From: Ignavibacteriota bacterium
GTDB lineage: Bacteria; Bacteroidota; Ignavibacteria; Ignavibacteriales; Ignavibacteriaceae
Direction of reading: 5' to 3'
Length of the DNA: 64,000 nucleotides
Assembly: GCA_013285405.1 (NCBI GenBank)
Contig: CP053446.1
Coordinates: forward strand, 1,525,985 to 1,589,984
The position numbers and the translations under genes were made by a program. The notes beneath the pieces are model-generated. The model did not search any database. It was not told where the DNA came from and saw only the letters and a program-made list of their open reading frames with translations. Positions 25,515 to 34,545 of this stretch are shown piece by piece; position 1 is the stretch's first letter, and every line of letters begins with the position of its first letter.

Positions 25515-26108
25515 ATGAAAAATTTATTAAATGTATTTTTAGTTTTTGTCTTGTTGTTCACGACGAGCTGTGCGCAAAGTGGCGAAGATAATGTAAGTCA
25601 AACAATTACAGAGAATAATAAAATGCAGAACTCAAAATCGAAAGATGTCTATATGGATAACAAAGAAACCAAATATCATAAACCAACCGATGAAGAATTA
25701 AAGAAGATGTTAACAGATGAACAGTATAAAGTTACTCAGTGCGAAGGAACTGAATTTGCATTCAAGAATGAGTACTGGGATAATCATCGTTCGGGAATTT
25801 ATGTCGATATTGTTACCGGCGAACCACTTTTCAGTTCAAAAGATAAATTTGATTCAGGAACCGGCTGGCCAAGTTTTACTCAGCCGATTGATGCAAAATA
25901 TATTGTCAAAAAAGAAGATCATTCGTACGGATGGAACAGAGTTGAAGTCCGAAGTAAAAATGGTGATTCACATCTTGGTCATGTTTTTGATGACGGACCT
26001 GGTCCAACCGGATTGCGTTACTGCATAAACTCAGCATCACTTCGCTTCATACCAAAAGAGAAAATGGAAGAAGAAGGTTACGGAGAATTTCTATCGTTAG
26101 TTGAGTAA
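25515..26108 (+). CDS. msrB: Peptide-methionine (R)-S-oxide reductase, lipoprotein
   Basis: MsrB reduces the R-epimer of methionine sulfoxide in damaged proteins. The 197-residue protein has a lipobox-like signal ([11 protein letters not shown]), so it is anchored in the envelope. The catalytic domain has [27 protein letters not shown] and the nucleophile in [11 protein letters not shown] (Cys170). Two features differ from the textbook enzyme. The zinc-binding CxxC pairs are absent. The usual resolving cysteine in the GCGWPSF phrase is Thr here, so a different Cys, such as the one in TQCEGTEF, must recycle it. A start-proximal Shine-Dalgarno is not obvious. Confidence 0.92.
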   Translation: MKNLLNVFLVFVLLFTTSCAQSGEDNVSQTITENNKMQNSKSKDVYMDNKETKYHKPTDEELKKMLTDEQYKVTQCEGTEFAFKNEYWDNHRSGIYVDIVTGEPLFSSKDKFDSGTGWPSFTQPIDAKYIVKKEDHSYGWNRVEVRSKNGDSHLGHVFDDGPGPTGLRYCINSASLRFIPKEKMEEEGYGEFLSLVE

Positions 26109-26168
26109 TTTATTTACCCTGAACTTGATTCAGGGTCTTTAGTATTTCAATGAAAATCAACTCTCTCA

Positions 26169-26340
26169 TAGGGGCTGACTAATAAGTAAATTTTCTTTGT
26201 GATTCTTTGTGACTTCGCGGCCCTGCCTACCGCAGGCAGGTTAGTGTCAAATATAAATATTGAATAGCCGTTAAATTAAAAGATTAGCCACTAAGTCTCC
26301 AAGACACAAAGGCACACTATGTTACTTTTTAGTCTGCCCC
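26169..26340. mobile_element. MITE-like element with 19-bp inverted ends
   Basis: The 172-bp element starts GGGGCTGACTAATAAGTAA. Its right end, read on the other strand, is GGGGCAGACTAAAAAGTAA (17 of 19 identical). The arms continue as a weaker inverted repeat containing the phrase CTTTGTG...GACTT and its mirror, for about 50 bases each. No coding frame is present and the target duplication is unclear. It resembles a non-autonomous derivative of an insertion sequence. Confidence 0.5.
26222..26240. repeat. CCTGCC/GGCAGG hairpin inside the MITE-like element
   Basis: CCTGCCT, a 5-base loop and AGGCAGG form a perfect 7-bp stem. A diverged version of the same palindrome is present at 46698-46717. 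Confidence 0.6.
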
Positions 26341-26640
26341 ATTATTGTTAGGAAAAACAAAGTTGATATTCTGCTATCTAAAAGTTAATAATAGGTCACG
26401 GTATAGAATAATCCCTTCTCTTTGAAAGCGAAGTATAGGGATGAGTTTGAATAGTACCATCCAGACAAATTCAATTGACACCCTTCTAAATTTTGATTAA
26501 ATTTACAATGTGATTTTTGTCTAATGAGGTTAAAATGCTCAAAGAGTTCAATCACAGTTTCAATCCTACTAAATCCTCGTTCAGGACACACAATTCTATA
26601 ACCCTTTTTGAAATTATAAATAATTTTTCAGGGAGTCATT
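26341..26640. other. Intergenic, nothing recognised
   Basis: AT-rich stretch between the MITE-like element and the next gene. Short open frames on both strands have no family resemblance and were left out. Confidence 0.5.
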
Positions 26641-27096
26641 ATGAAATCAAAAAATTTTTCCTTCGTTTATTTTTTCCTGATATACTTGATTCCAGTATTA
26701 TTATCTGCACAAGATATCAGTGTTCATGAATTTATTGGCAAACCAAAATCTGATGTGATAAAAACTTTTGGTAATCCCGTTCATCAGGATAACAGCAATC
26801 CTGAAATGATGTGTATGTTTTATCAAACCGCAACACTCAGGATGATTTTTGTTTCTAACAAAGAAGGAGTTTACCAGTCAGAAGCAACAGCCAATTATGA
26901 CACGGAAGTTGAAGCAAGAAATGTATTTGAAAACATTTTACAAAACTCTAAAGCAAATGGGTTTGCAGTAGATTCTATTTCAGTAAACGATTATCAAATT
27001 TATAAAACCGGTATGAGAGCAGATTTGCAATTAACAGAAAATAAAATCTCTAAAAAATTTGATGTGAATATTAAAGCAAGGAAGTCAGAGAACTGA
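26641..27096 (+). CDS. Secreted protein of unknown function
   Basis: This 151-residue protein has a signal peptide of about 23 residues (FSFVYFFLIYLIPVLLSAQ). The mature part reads DISVHEFIGKPKSDVIKTFGNPVHQDNSNPEMMCMFY, which resembles a short BLIP/SmpA-like start (GK-x-xxDVIKxFGxP). The rest is helical plus strand. SmpA-like proteins bind the outer-membrane BAM complex, but the match is weak, so I give no function. It stands alone, with a GGGAG ribosome-binding site near the ATG, and is followed 145 bases later by a CAP-domain gene. Confidence 0.65.
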   Translation: MKSKNFSFVYFFLIYLIPVLLSAQDISVHEFIGKPKSDVIKTFGNPVHQDNSNPEMMCMFYQTATLRMIFVSNKEGVYQSEATANYDTEVEARNVFENILQNSKANGFAVDSISVNDYQIYKTGMRADLQLTENKISKKFDVNIKARKSEN

Positions 27097-27241
27097 TAAT
27101 TAAAGTTAAAAAATAAATTTGAACAGAGGAGAAATTCTTACGTTCAATCAATGGTAAATTACGACTTTTTCATGCTAAACTCTTGAAAACACAGCGTTAA
27201 AGTAAAATTTAGATTCGCATAAAATTTGATTCGAATGAGGA

Positions 27242-27724
27242 ATGAAAATCAAACTTTTGAAATTCTTCTTGTTACTAATTCAGATTTTATTTCTCTCATT
27301 CTCGTGTGAAGATGATCCTGTTGCGAGCAAAAACAATAACGGCTCTCCTGCAGATAGTGTTGAAGCTGAAGTTCATCGTCTTGTAAATGAACATCGAACA
27401 GGAATGGGTTTACCCGCACTCGTTTGGAATGATATAATTGCAAACGAATGCAGACAGCATAGTTTGGATATGGCGAATGCTCAAACAATAAATCACGATG
27501 GCTTTAACGAACGGATTAATAAAATCGGAGAAACTATTTCATGGAACTGGGCAGGAGAGAATGTTGCTTATAATTATAGTGCAGAAGCTGTGGTCATAGC
27601 ATGGCTAAACAGTCCCGGACATAAAAGTAATATTGAAAGTAATTCAAACCTTACAGGAGTAGGAGTTGCTTACAATGGAAATACAATTTATTTCACACAG
27701 ATTTTTATCAGAAACAATAATTGA
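27242..27724 (+). CDS. CAP-domain (SCP/PR1-like) lipoprotein
   Basis: The 160 residues begin with a lipoprotein signal (IQILFLSFSCEDDP). The rest is a CAP domain: VHRLVNEHRTGMGLPALVWNDIIANECRQHSLDMANAQTINHDGF, then GENVAYNYSAEAVVIAWLNSPGHKSNIE and LTGVGVAYNGNTIYFTQIF. The expected His residues of the metal-cavity tetrad are visible in H-S-LDMA and PGHKSN. Bacterial members (YkwD type) are envelope proteins of unclear function, often linked to sporulation or outer-membrane stress. It ends at a REP-like inverted repeat between converging genes. No operon partner is visible. Confidence 0.88.
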   Translation: MKIKLLKFFLLLIQILFLSFSCEDDPVASKNNNGSPADSVEAEVHRLVNEHRTGMGLPALVWNDIIANECRQHSLDMANAQTINHDGFNERINKIGETISWNWAGENVAYNYSAEAVVIAWLNSPGHKSNIESNSNLTGVGVAYNGNTIYFTQIFIRNNN

Positions 27725-27738
27725 AATAATTATTTTAG

Positions 27739-27836
27739 TTGTGTCATTCCGGTCGATCCGGCAATCGCCGGAGAAGAACCGGAATCTGTAAACGGGTAAT
27801 TGTTTTAAATTCCTAGTCAAGCACCGAATGACAACT
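27739..27836. repeat. REP-like inverted repeat between converging genes
   Basis: A nested palindrome, ATTCCGG...CCGGAAT around TCCGGC...GCCGGA, followed by a mirrored GAATGACAAC end that pairs with the left GTTGTGTCATTC. It resembles the widespread GTCATTCC-type extragenic repeats. It may also end both facing transcripts. Confidence 0.6.
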
Positions 27837-27843
27837 TGTTTGT

Positions 27844-28503
27844 TTAATTCTCCCTAAGTTTAAATATTTCATCACGTCCATAAATTTTAATTGGCTCATT
27901 ATCCTCTTTATTTGCCGATGCTATCATTGCTCTTGCAACTTTTTCAGCCTCGATTGGTCTCTGATTTTTAAGAAAAGGAATTAATGGAATAACAGTCTTC
28001 AATATTCTTTCAGCAGTTTTTTCGCCAAATCTTTTTTCTTTTCTATTCCCAAGTAATAAAGAAGGACGAAATATTCTGATTTTGATATATGATAATTGCT
28101 GAACTTTCTCGTCAAGTTCACCTTTAATTCTCAGGTAAAATATTTTTGATTTTGAATTCGCTCCAACAGAAGAAACAAGAAAATAATTTTGAACTCCGTT
28201 TTCAGCAGCAGATTTCGCAATTTCATATTGATATGTTACATCAATTTTATATTGTGTTTCTTTGCTTCCTGCCTTTTTGATTGTTGTGCCCATTGCAGAA
28301 AATAATTCATCGCCAGTAATTAGTTGTTTCCATTTTCCCATCTCATCAAAATCAACAATGTATTCTTTAAGTTTCGGATGAATTATACCGGAAGATCTCC
28401 GGTTAAAAGTTTTTATTGATTGATAACGGCTGTCCTCAAGTAATTTTTTTACAAGTGTATGACCAACCAACCCAGTCGCTCCGATTATTACAGCTGTTTT
28501 CAT
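27844..28503 (-). CDS. NAD(P)H-binding oxidoreductase (atypical SDR)
   Basis: The 219 residues start MKTAVIIGATGLVGHTLVKKLL, a Rossmann dinucleotide-binding GxxGxxG. The fold continues with YFLVSSVGANSKSKIFYLRIKGELDEKVQ and a downstream phrase IRIFRPSLLLGNRKEKR. These mark the atypical short-chain dehydrogenases of the HTATIP2/YwnB type, which lack the classical YxxxK of active enzymes. Here the tyrosine-lysine pair is YLRIK, close to that motif. The substrate is unknown. It ends 13 bases after the neighbouring histidine phosphatase gene on the same strand, so they probably share a transcript. Confidence 0.85.
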   Translation of the reverse strand: MKTAVIIGATGLVGHTLVKKLLEDSRYQSIKTFNRRSSGIIHPKLKEYIVDFDEMGKWKQLITGDELFSAMGTTIKKAGSKETQYKIDVTYQYEIAKSAAENGVQNYFLVSSVGANSKSKIFYLRIKGELDEKVQQLSYIKIRIFRPSLLLGNRKEKRFGEKTAERILKTVIPLIPFLKNQRPIEAEKVARAMIASANKEDNEPIKIYGRDEIFKLREN

Positions 28504-28516
28504 AAAATATTTTTAA

Positions 28517-29239
28517 TTACTTATTTGGAACTAATAATTCTTTGGTTTCATTTTCTCCGCTTGTGAATGTTCGCATATTCTCCGGAATATGTCCGTAATC
28601 ACCGAACGTATCTAACTTCAGTGTTCCGTCAGCTCTTATTCGAATAATTGTCAGACTGCAATTTGTAATACTCATCTGCAGCCATGACATTGTATTAACA
28701 TTTAAAATTTTTGTAACAAAATATCTGATAACATTTCCATGACAAACAATTAAATCATTTCTATCATTTTCATCTGGTGAAGGAACAAAATATTTTTTAA
28801 ATGACACTTCAAGATTTTCAACACACTCAGCCAATTCGGATGAATCACTTTCTGCCATCACATCTTTCCGCCAGGTTGGTGGAGTGCATTCAGCAATTAA
28901 GCTGTCTTGCTGCAAAACAAGTTCCGGAAACTCTTTATTGATAACCATTGCGGTTTGTCTTGCGCGTGACATTGTGCTGCTTACAAGAGAATTAAAATCA
29001 ACAGACATTGATTTCAACCTGTTTGCCAGCAATCTTGCCTGAGCAATTCCAAGCGGTGTCAATTCTTTACCAACGAATTCATCCCTTTCATCGTTCTCAT
29101 TATAAAGTCCATGACGAATAAGATAAATTGTTCTTGTTCCTTTTTTGTCTGATCCGGAATTTTGACATAATGCTGATGATAGAAACAGGCAAAAACATAG
29201 AAGAAACAAATTCAAGAAAAGTAGTTTTGATTTATGCAT
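28517..29239 (-). CDS. Histidine phosphatase, phosphoglycerate mutase-like, exported
   Basis: The 240 residues start with a signal peptide (LLFLNLFLLCFCLFLSSALC). Then come the RHG catalytic site in IYLIRHGLYNENDE, SSTMSRARQTA, and a second His in VCHGNVIRYFV. These are the markers of the two-His phosphatase branch 1 (phosphoglycerate mutase, SixA, PGAM5 and phytase relatives). The protein is exported, so a periplasmic phosphate ester is likely. The SDR-like gene follows after 13 bases on the same strand. Family certain, substrate not. Confidence 0.88.
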   Translation of the reverse strand: MHKSKLLFLNLFLLCFCLFLSSALCQNSGSDKKGTRTIYLIRHGLYNENDERDEFVGKELTPLGIAQARLLANRLKSMSVDFNSLVSSTMSRARQTAMVINKEFPELVLQQDSLIAECTPPTWRKDVMAESDSSELAECVENLEVSFKKYFVPSPDENDRNDLIVCHGNVIRYFVTKILNVNTMSWLQMSITNCSLTIIRIRADGTLKLDTFGDYGHIPENMRTFTSGENETKELLVPNK

Positions 29240-29409
29240 ATTTTATCCCGGTTTAGTTTTCGTAAATCTTACGCCGTAAGATATTTCATTTAAATTAAAT
29301 AATTTAAGAATGGTTGATTATTCTTATGACTTTTAATGGCAAAATATTTGAACTCTTGAATAGATAATAATTCATTCAAATATTGTTATAAAAAAATTAG
29401 GAGAGAATA

Positions 29410-30144
29410 ATGAAAAACCTTTTTATGCTGATCACAGCCACTTTATTTTTCATCCCTGCAAATATTCAGTCACAGGTATCGTTTCAAATTGGAGGTGGAC
29501 TCGGATACATATCTCCGGTTGGAGGCTACGGTGGTTCAACAATTGACTTTTACAATGGAACCAAGTACGGAATGAGCAGCGGATTTAATTATCATGCAAA
29601 AGCAAGAGTAGGCTTGCTGGGCTTTAATTTGTTTGGTATAGTTGAATATTCAACTGTAAGCGGTGAAGGAGAAAGTGAACCAGGTCATGGTAAAGTTGAG
29701 AACTCACATGGGATATTTTCACTCAAAGCTGGTCCTGAATTTAATATTTCACCTCCGCTTTCACCAGTTGGCTTTTATCTTGATGGATTTGTATCAGTAA
29801 ATACTTTTAGCGGTACAGTTAAATTTCAGGGAGTTGCAGAAGTTCCGAGCGGAGAATATAAATTTGAAAATGAAACAAGATTTGGTGCTGGCATCGGTGG
29901 CGGTGCTTTACTCGATATAATTCCGGTAGTAACATTCGATGTTGGAGTTCATTACAATCTTTACAACGTATTTGGTCAGCAGTACACAGGGACATCAACA
30001 AATCCCAAAAGACTTGATTCATATACTTCATTAAATGATGAGAAGGATCCTTTGTTCGGTACGGATGATGATATTTTTATTGTTGAAAATGCTCGTTCGA
30101 TAAATGCCTGGCAGTTCACTTTAACAGCAATGATTGGAATTTAA
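29410..30144 (+). CDS. Outer-membrane beta-barrel-like protein
   Basis: The 244-residue protein has a signal peptide of about 21 residues (LFMLITATLFFIPANIQS). The mature part reads in short Gly/aromatic-alternating strands: FQIGGGLGYISP, SGFNYHAKARVGLLGFNLFGIVEYSTV, VTFDVGVHYNLYNVF, and a final WQFTLTAMIGI that ends like a C-terminal beta-strand. This fits an eight- to ten-strand outer-membrane barrel. I cannot name the function; related proteins are often adhesin-like or stress-related. It is transcribed alone from a GGAG-type ribosome-binding site. Confidence 0.72.
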   Translation: MKNLFMLITATLFFIPANIQSQVSFQIGGGLGYISPVGGYGGSTIDFYNGTKYGMSSGFNYHAKARVGLLGFNLFGIVEYSTVSGEGESEPGHGKVENSHGIFSLKAGPEFNISPPLSPVGFYLDGFVSVNTFSGTVKFQGVAEVPSGEYKFENETRFGAGIGGGALLDIIPVVTFDVGVHYNLYNVFGQQYTGTSTNPKRLDSYTSLNDEKDPLFGTDDDIFIVENARSINAWQFTLTAMIGI

Positions 30145-30154
30145 TCGAGAATTA

Positions 30155-30685
30155 TTACCACTTCATCTTTTCTTTGAGTGAAATGATGTGAGCGAGATGG
30201 TGATTTCCGTGCCAAGCATATTGGCATACAGTTTCACTTAGTGTTTTCATTCCGGAATCGGGATGTAAAAATTTTTTTTCAAGCTCATTATCATTGAGTT
30301 GTTTTAACAATACAGTCCATCTTCTATGAAGTGAATCTATGAGCGTAAGCGAAACATTGATATCAAGTAATTTTGAATCAGGAAGTTCTGCCCAAAGTTT
30401 TTCATTATATGGTTTGATTACAGGGTTATCTTCTGTTAAGGCAAGTTTGAAACGAACATAAGCGTTCAGATGACTGTCAGCAATGTGATGAACAACCTGC
30501 TGAATAGTCCAGCCATCTGGACGATAACGAGTTCGTAGTTGTTCAGTTGATAATCCTCTTACTGCATCAGCAAGTCTTTGAGGAAGAGTTTCAATTTCTT
30601 TGATAAAACTATTGATTGCTGTTTTGTCAATATTTTCTTCCGGCTGGTATTTACCAATCGGATATTTTAATTTTTCATTGTCCAT
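30155..30685 (-). CDS. DinB-like metal-dependent hydrolase (YfiT/BstA type)
   Basis: The 176 residues begin LKYPIGKYQPEENIDKTAINSF, the YfiT-type N-terminus. It carries a helical four-helix bundle with three histidine-bearing phrases: VHHIADSHLNAYVRFKLALTED, and the C-terminal YAWHGNHHLAHIISL. The triad in DinB proteins binds Zn or Ni. YfiT/BstA enzymes transfer thiols such as bacillithiol to toxic electrophiles; the actual thiol here is unknown. The gene is flanked by a beta-barrel gene ending 10 bases away on the opposite strand and by the terminator of the S9 peptidase. Confidence 0.9.
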   Translation of the reverse strand: MDNEKLKYPIGKYQPEENIDKTAINSFIKEIETLPQRLADAVRGLSTEQLRTRYRPDGWTIQQVVHHIADSHLNAYVRFKLALTEDNPVIKPYNEKLWAELPDSKLLDINVSLTLIDSLHRRWTVLLKQLNDNELEKKFLHPDSGMKTLSETVCQYAWHGNHHLAHIISLKEKMKW

Positions 30686-30749
30686 TTAACTGTTTCCGTA
30701 TTTTTGCTTCTCAATGTATTAAGTTTTCTGTAAAGTTCTTTCAAAATAG

Positions 30750-30780
30750 AAAACCCAATCTCTGAAAAGAAATCGGGTTT
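30750..30780 (-). terminator. Rho-independent terminator of the S9 peptidase gene
   Basis: On the reverse strand, AAACCCGATTTCT and AGAGATTGGGTTT pair around a short loop and are followed by TCTATTTTG. It lies 26 bases past the stop codon of the peptidase gene. Confidence 0.72.
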
Positions 30781-30805
30781 GTTATTAGAATAATTTGCTA
30801 TTTAA

Positions 30806-32881
30806 CTATTTGTTCCCAGACAAAGCAGTGTTGAGATTAGGAATATTATCTGCTCCGTTCGGTACAGTTATGCTAGAACCTCTAAAGTCATCGCCAATAG
30901 GTTCAACACGTCCGCCAAGAAACAGTGATAAAAATATTTCAGTAACAGCATTGAATGACATTCTGTTTTCGGGTCTTGCAAAACCATGTCCTTCATCAGG
31001 GAATAAAACATAGGTAACAGGAATATTTTTTTCGTTCATTGCTTTTACAATTTGGTCAGATTCACTTTGTTTTACTCTAGGATCATTTGCACCCTGTCCG
31101 ATTAACAATGGTTTTGTAATCTTATCAACAAAAAATAATGGCGATATTGATTCAAGGAATTTTTTTCCTTCTTCAGTTCGGAAATCTCCGACACGTGATG
31201 TGAACATATTTATTACAGGCAGCCAGTAAGGAGGGATTGTTTCCATAAGAGTATTAATATTTGAAGGACCAACAATATCAACTCCGCATGCGAACACATC
31301 AGGAGTAAACGTCAAACCAATTAAAGTTGCATAACCACCGTAACTTCCTCCCATAATTGCGACTTTATCTTTTTGTGCGATGCCTTCTTTAACTGCCCAA
31401 TTAACTGCATCAATCAAATCATTGTGCATCTTCCCGCCCCATTCTTTATTTCCCGCATTAATAAAATCTTTACCAAAACCTGTTGATGATCTGAAATTCA
31501 CACTCAACACAGCATATCCTCTGTTTGCAAGCCATTGATGAGTTGAATTGAAGCCCCAACTATCCCGTCCCCAGGGACCGCCATGAACAAATAATATCAT
31601 CGGTAAAGGTTTGGATGGATGATAGTCTTCAGAGTTGCTTCCATAAGGCAGCGTCAAATAGCTGATCAGATCAAGTCCATCTCTGGATTTAATAATAACA
31701 GGATACATTTTTGAAAGCTTAACATTTTCAAGAGCTTTCCTGTTAGTGAAAAGAAATTTTGCTTTCTTCACTGACCGGTCATAAATGTAATAATAAATTG
31801 GTCCATCATCCTTCGTGTATGATACAACCCAGAAATTATCATCCTGCGATCTGTCTGTTACATTCACATCACCATCGGTTACGCTTTTAAGATAATCCAT
31901 ATCAGGTTTGATAGATTGATCAAGAATTTCCCATTCAGTCCGCAAGTAATCACAAGCCGCAGCCTCAATTGTTTTTTCGGTTGGATGGATCATTATTCCA
32001 CTCAGATCAGCTTTTGGATTTTCAAAAATTAATTTTTTCTCGCCAGTGATGAGGTTTACTGATATTAAAGCAGCAGTGTTTCTGCCACGACTATCAATCA
32101 TATAAAGTACATCGCCGGTTTTGTTAAAGCTGATAGGAGTTGTTGTCAGTGCATCTTCCATCGGAATTTTATCAAATGTTATCCAGCTACCGTTTCCGTC
32201 GGGCGTGAATAATTCCATACCTCCGTCAGATGTATTTTCAAATGCATATCTGATATTGTAATCATCATCAGTCTGAAATCCGGCGAACTTATCATTCTGT
32301 TGAATCAAATTCATATCACCTGTAATAATATTCAATCTGTAAATATCAAAGTATTGCGGATTACGGGTATTCAGACTAATCAGAATTTCATTTGGATGTT
32401 TATAACTAACTTCCTGAATATCTGCGCGTGGTCTTAGCTTGCGACCGTCGGGCATCGTTACTGGCTGACCATCAGGACCATTAATCTCTTCAAATGGTGT
32501 GAGGTTTACATCTTGTTTCGTTTTCACATTAACAGCATGTAACTGCCAATTTTCATCACCACCAAGATCCTGAAGATATAAGATCTGTTCATTGTTGTAT
32601 GACCAGAAATAAATTCTGATTCCGCGGAGCGTATCTTTTGTAACCACAACTGCATCTTCCGGATTATCAATTGGCGCTACCCAAACGTTTAATACGTCAT
32701 TGAAGGGTGCCAGATAACTAATCATCTGGTGGTTTGGACTAATTTTTAAAGATGCTTTGTCCGGATTTCCGAATAAAACTTTTCTGGATATCAATGGCTC
32801 ATCCTGTGCTAAATTGCTTGGAATAAATAAACCGCATATAATAATGGAAAAGCAAAGCAGACGAATAATTTTGTCTTTCAT
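30806..32881 (-). CDS. S9-family prolyl oligopeptidase-like peptidase, exported
   Basis: The 691-residue protein has a signal peptide (IRLLCFSIIICGLFIPSNLA). An N-terminal seven-blade beta-propeller follows (about 30-400, for example KASLKISPNHQMISYLAP and YNNEQILYLQDLGGDENW). The alpha/beta-hydrolase domain is C-terminal. The catalytic Ser sits in the nucleophile elbow GGSYGGYA near residue 512, the Asp in GANDPRVKQSESD, and the His in PDEGHGFARP. Together they mark the S9C/S9A acylaminoacyl- or dipeptidyl-peptidase relatives, which cleave short peptides. It would work in the periplasm. It is a single gene with its own terminator. Confidence 0.93.
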   Translation of the reverse strand: MKDKIIRLLCFSIIICGLFIPSNLAQDEPLISRKVLFGNPDKASLKISPNHQMISYLAPFNDVLNVWVAPIDNPEDAVVVTKDTLRGIRIYFWSYNNEQILYLQDLGGDENWQLHAVNVKTKQDVNLTPFEEINGPDGQPVTMPDGRKLRPRADIQEVSYKHPNEILISLNTRNPQYFDIYRLNIITGDMNLIQQNDKFAGFQTDDDYNIRYAFENTSDGGMELFTPDGNGSWITFDKIPMEDALTTTPISFNKTGDVLYMIDSRGRNTAALISVNLITGEKKLIFENPKADLSGIMIHPTEKTIEAAACDYLRTEWEILDQSIKPDMDYLKSVTDGDVNVTDRSQDDNFWVVSYTKDDGPIYYYIYDRSVKKAKFLFTNRKALENVKLSKMYPVIIKSRDGLDLISYLTLPYGSNSEDYHPSKPLPMILFVHGGPWGRDSWGFNSTHQWLANRGYAVLSVNFRSSTGFGKDFINAGNKEWGGKMHNDLIDAVNWAVKEGIAQKDKVAIMGGSYGGYATLIGLTFTPDVFACGVDIVGPSNINTLMETIPPYWLPVINMFTSRVGDFRTEEGKKFLESISPLFFVDKITKPLLIGQGANDPRVKQSESDQIVKAMNEKNIPVTYVLFPDEGHGFARPENRMSFNAVTEIFLSLFLGGRVEPIGDDFRGSSITVPNGADNIPNLNTALSGNK

Positions 32882-33011
32882 ATCAAACCTCTATAAAATT
32901 TTTAGTTTTGAGTTGACAATTATTTAATAATAATATTTCAACATATCCTGTAAACAAAATTAAAAATCAAACGTCTGTTGTTGTACATATACTTGATAAA
33001 CGGATTTAAAG

Positions 33012-33752
33012 TTACATCATTGGTACCTCAATAAACAGAAGTCTCGAATCTTCACTTGCATTAATTGATATCTCCTCTGTTTCCCAAAGACCAATCCCGT
33101 CACGTTTGAATAATTTGTCATCACCCACCGAAATATTACCGTCAATTAAAAATAAATAAACACCATTTCCTTTAGTGTGAATTTTATAATTAAGAGATTT
33201 ACTTTTTTCTAAATCTGATAATGCAAGGTATGCATCCTGGTTCAACCACAAGTTATCACCCTTCTTTTCAGGAGTGACAATGAATTGCAGTTTATTTTTT
33301 CTTTCTTCCGAATTAAAAAATTTCTGATTGTATCTTGGTTCGTGTCCTTTTTTATCAGGGAAAATCCAGAGCTGTAAAAGTTTTGTTGTTCCATCATTCA
33401 GATGATTATATTCCGAATGATGAATTCCGGTTCCTGCGGACATCACCTGAATTTCGTCAGGATAAATCACACCTTCACCACCAGTGCTGTCTTTGTGGGC
33501 AACAGCACCTTCCAATGGAATGGTTACGATTTCCATATCGTTGTGAGGATGTGTTCCAAATCCTTCTCCAGCTTCAATTGTGTCATCATTCAAAACTCTC
33601 AGCATTCCAAAGTTAACGCGTTCAGGATCGTAGTAGTTACTAAAGCTAAAAGTATGATAAGTTTTCAACCAACCATAATCAAAATGACCCCTGGTATTTG
33701 CTTTATGAATGATTGTTTTTCCCACAAAGCGGGTTTTCGTTTCACTCAACAT
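33012..33752 (-). CDS. Pirin-family cupin protein
   Basis: The 246 residues match the pirin/YhhW family: HFDYGWLKTYHTFSFSNYYDPERVNFGMLRVLNDD, then GFGTHPHNDMEIVTIPLEGAVAHKDSTGG, and AGTGIHHSEYN. These supply the metal ligands H-x-H and E plus the second His. YhhW acts as a quercetin 2,3-dioxygenase in vitro; in bacteria the physiological role is uncertain. A second cupin half forms the C-terminal part. The start ATG is preceded by an AGGAT-like site. It is divergently placed from the VOC/RibD-like cluster that follows. Confidence 0.93.
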   Translation of the reverse strand: MLSETKTRFVGKTIIHKANTRGHFDYGWLKTYHTFSFSNYYDPERVNFGMLRVLNDDTIEAGEGFGTHPHNDMEIVTIPLEGAVAHKDSTGGEGVIYPDEIQVMSAGTGIHHSEYNHLNDGTTKLLQLWIFPDKKGHEPRYNQKFFNSEERKNKLQFIVTPEKKGDNLWLNQDAYLALSDLEKSKSLNYKIHTKGNGVYLFLIDGNISVGDDKLFKRDGIGLWETEEISINASEDSRLLFIEVPMM

Positions 33753-34085
33753 TTTATCCTTTCGTTTATTTGTTACTTAACCAAATAATTAAATATAAAT
33801 AATAATTTAGATGATTAGATAAGCTCTATCTCCGACAGTTTCAATATAACATTAGATGAGTGTTTTGAATCACCATTTATCATTAAAATCCAATATTATA
33901 AAATTTAAACTTGAATTTAAGATAATACTAATAGTAACTTACTATCAACAGCACTAGAATTCTTTATCTTGTTTTCCTTTCTGTGTTTTAACTTAACACC
34001 AAGCTCGTCCACTTTGTGGTCAATCAAAAATTTTCGTTTTAATAAATTAATTATTTTATTCAATTAATAAATCCCGGAGGATAAA
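33753..34085. other. Intergenic, divergent promoter region
   Basis: AT-rich stretch between the pirin gene and the VOC gene. It must hold promoters for both directions. I saw no repeat or coding frame. A GGAGG ribosome-binding site lies directly before the VOC ATG. Confidence 0.55.
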
Positions 34086-34520
34086 ATGAAATCAATAAAT
34101 CCTTATTTAAATTTTCCCGGAAACACCGAGGAAGCTTTTAATTTTTACAGAGACATTTTTGGAGGAGATTTTGTCGGCGGTATAAATCGCTTCGAAAATG
34201 TACCCGGTACTGAAAAGCTGAGTAAAGCAGATAAACAAAAAGTAATGCATATTGGTTTGAAAATGGGAAAAGATAATTACCTGATGGCTACAGATGCATT
34301 GGAATCAATGGGCTTCAATGTAACCTTTGGTAATAATTTTTATATTTCAATTGATGCTGATAGCAGAGATGAAGCGGACAAATTATTTAATAAACTTTCC
34401 AACGGTGGTAAAGTTGAAATGCCAATGGCTGATCAGTTTTGGGGAGATTATTTTGGTTCACTCGTAGATAAATTCAACATCCGATGGATGGTAATTTATA
34501 CTCCTCCAAATGCGAATTAG
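34086..34520 (+). CDS. VOC-fold protein, PhnB-like
   Basis: The 144 residues begin INPYLNFPGNTEEAFNFYRDIFGGDFVGGINRF, the standard PhnB-type start, and end FWGDYFGSLVDKFNIRWMVIY. That layout is a vicinal-oxygen-chelate fold with two beta-alpha-beta-beta-beta units. PhnB-like proteins are used in lyase, resistance and dioxygenase contexts; the substrate here is unknown. The gene opens a five-gene run of small proteins with very short spacers, likely one operon. A clear GGAGG ribosome-binding site supports the start. Confidence 0.85.
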   Translation: MKSINPYLNFPGNTEEAFNFYRDIFGGDFVGGINRFENVPGTEKLSKADKQKVMHIGLKMGKDNYLMATDALESMGFNVTFGNNFYISIDADSRDEADKLFNKLSNGGKVEMPMADQFWGDYFGSLVDKFNIRWMVIYTPPNAN

Positions 34521-34545
34521 AAAAAAATAAAGGAAGGAATTATAA

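Noticed and set aside
26385-26591. Minus-strand frame of 68 codons next to the MITE-like element
   Set aside because: No family likeness, no ribosome-binding site, and AT-rich low-complexity composition.
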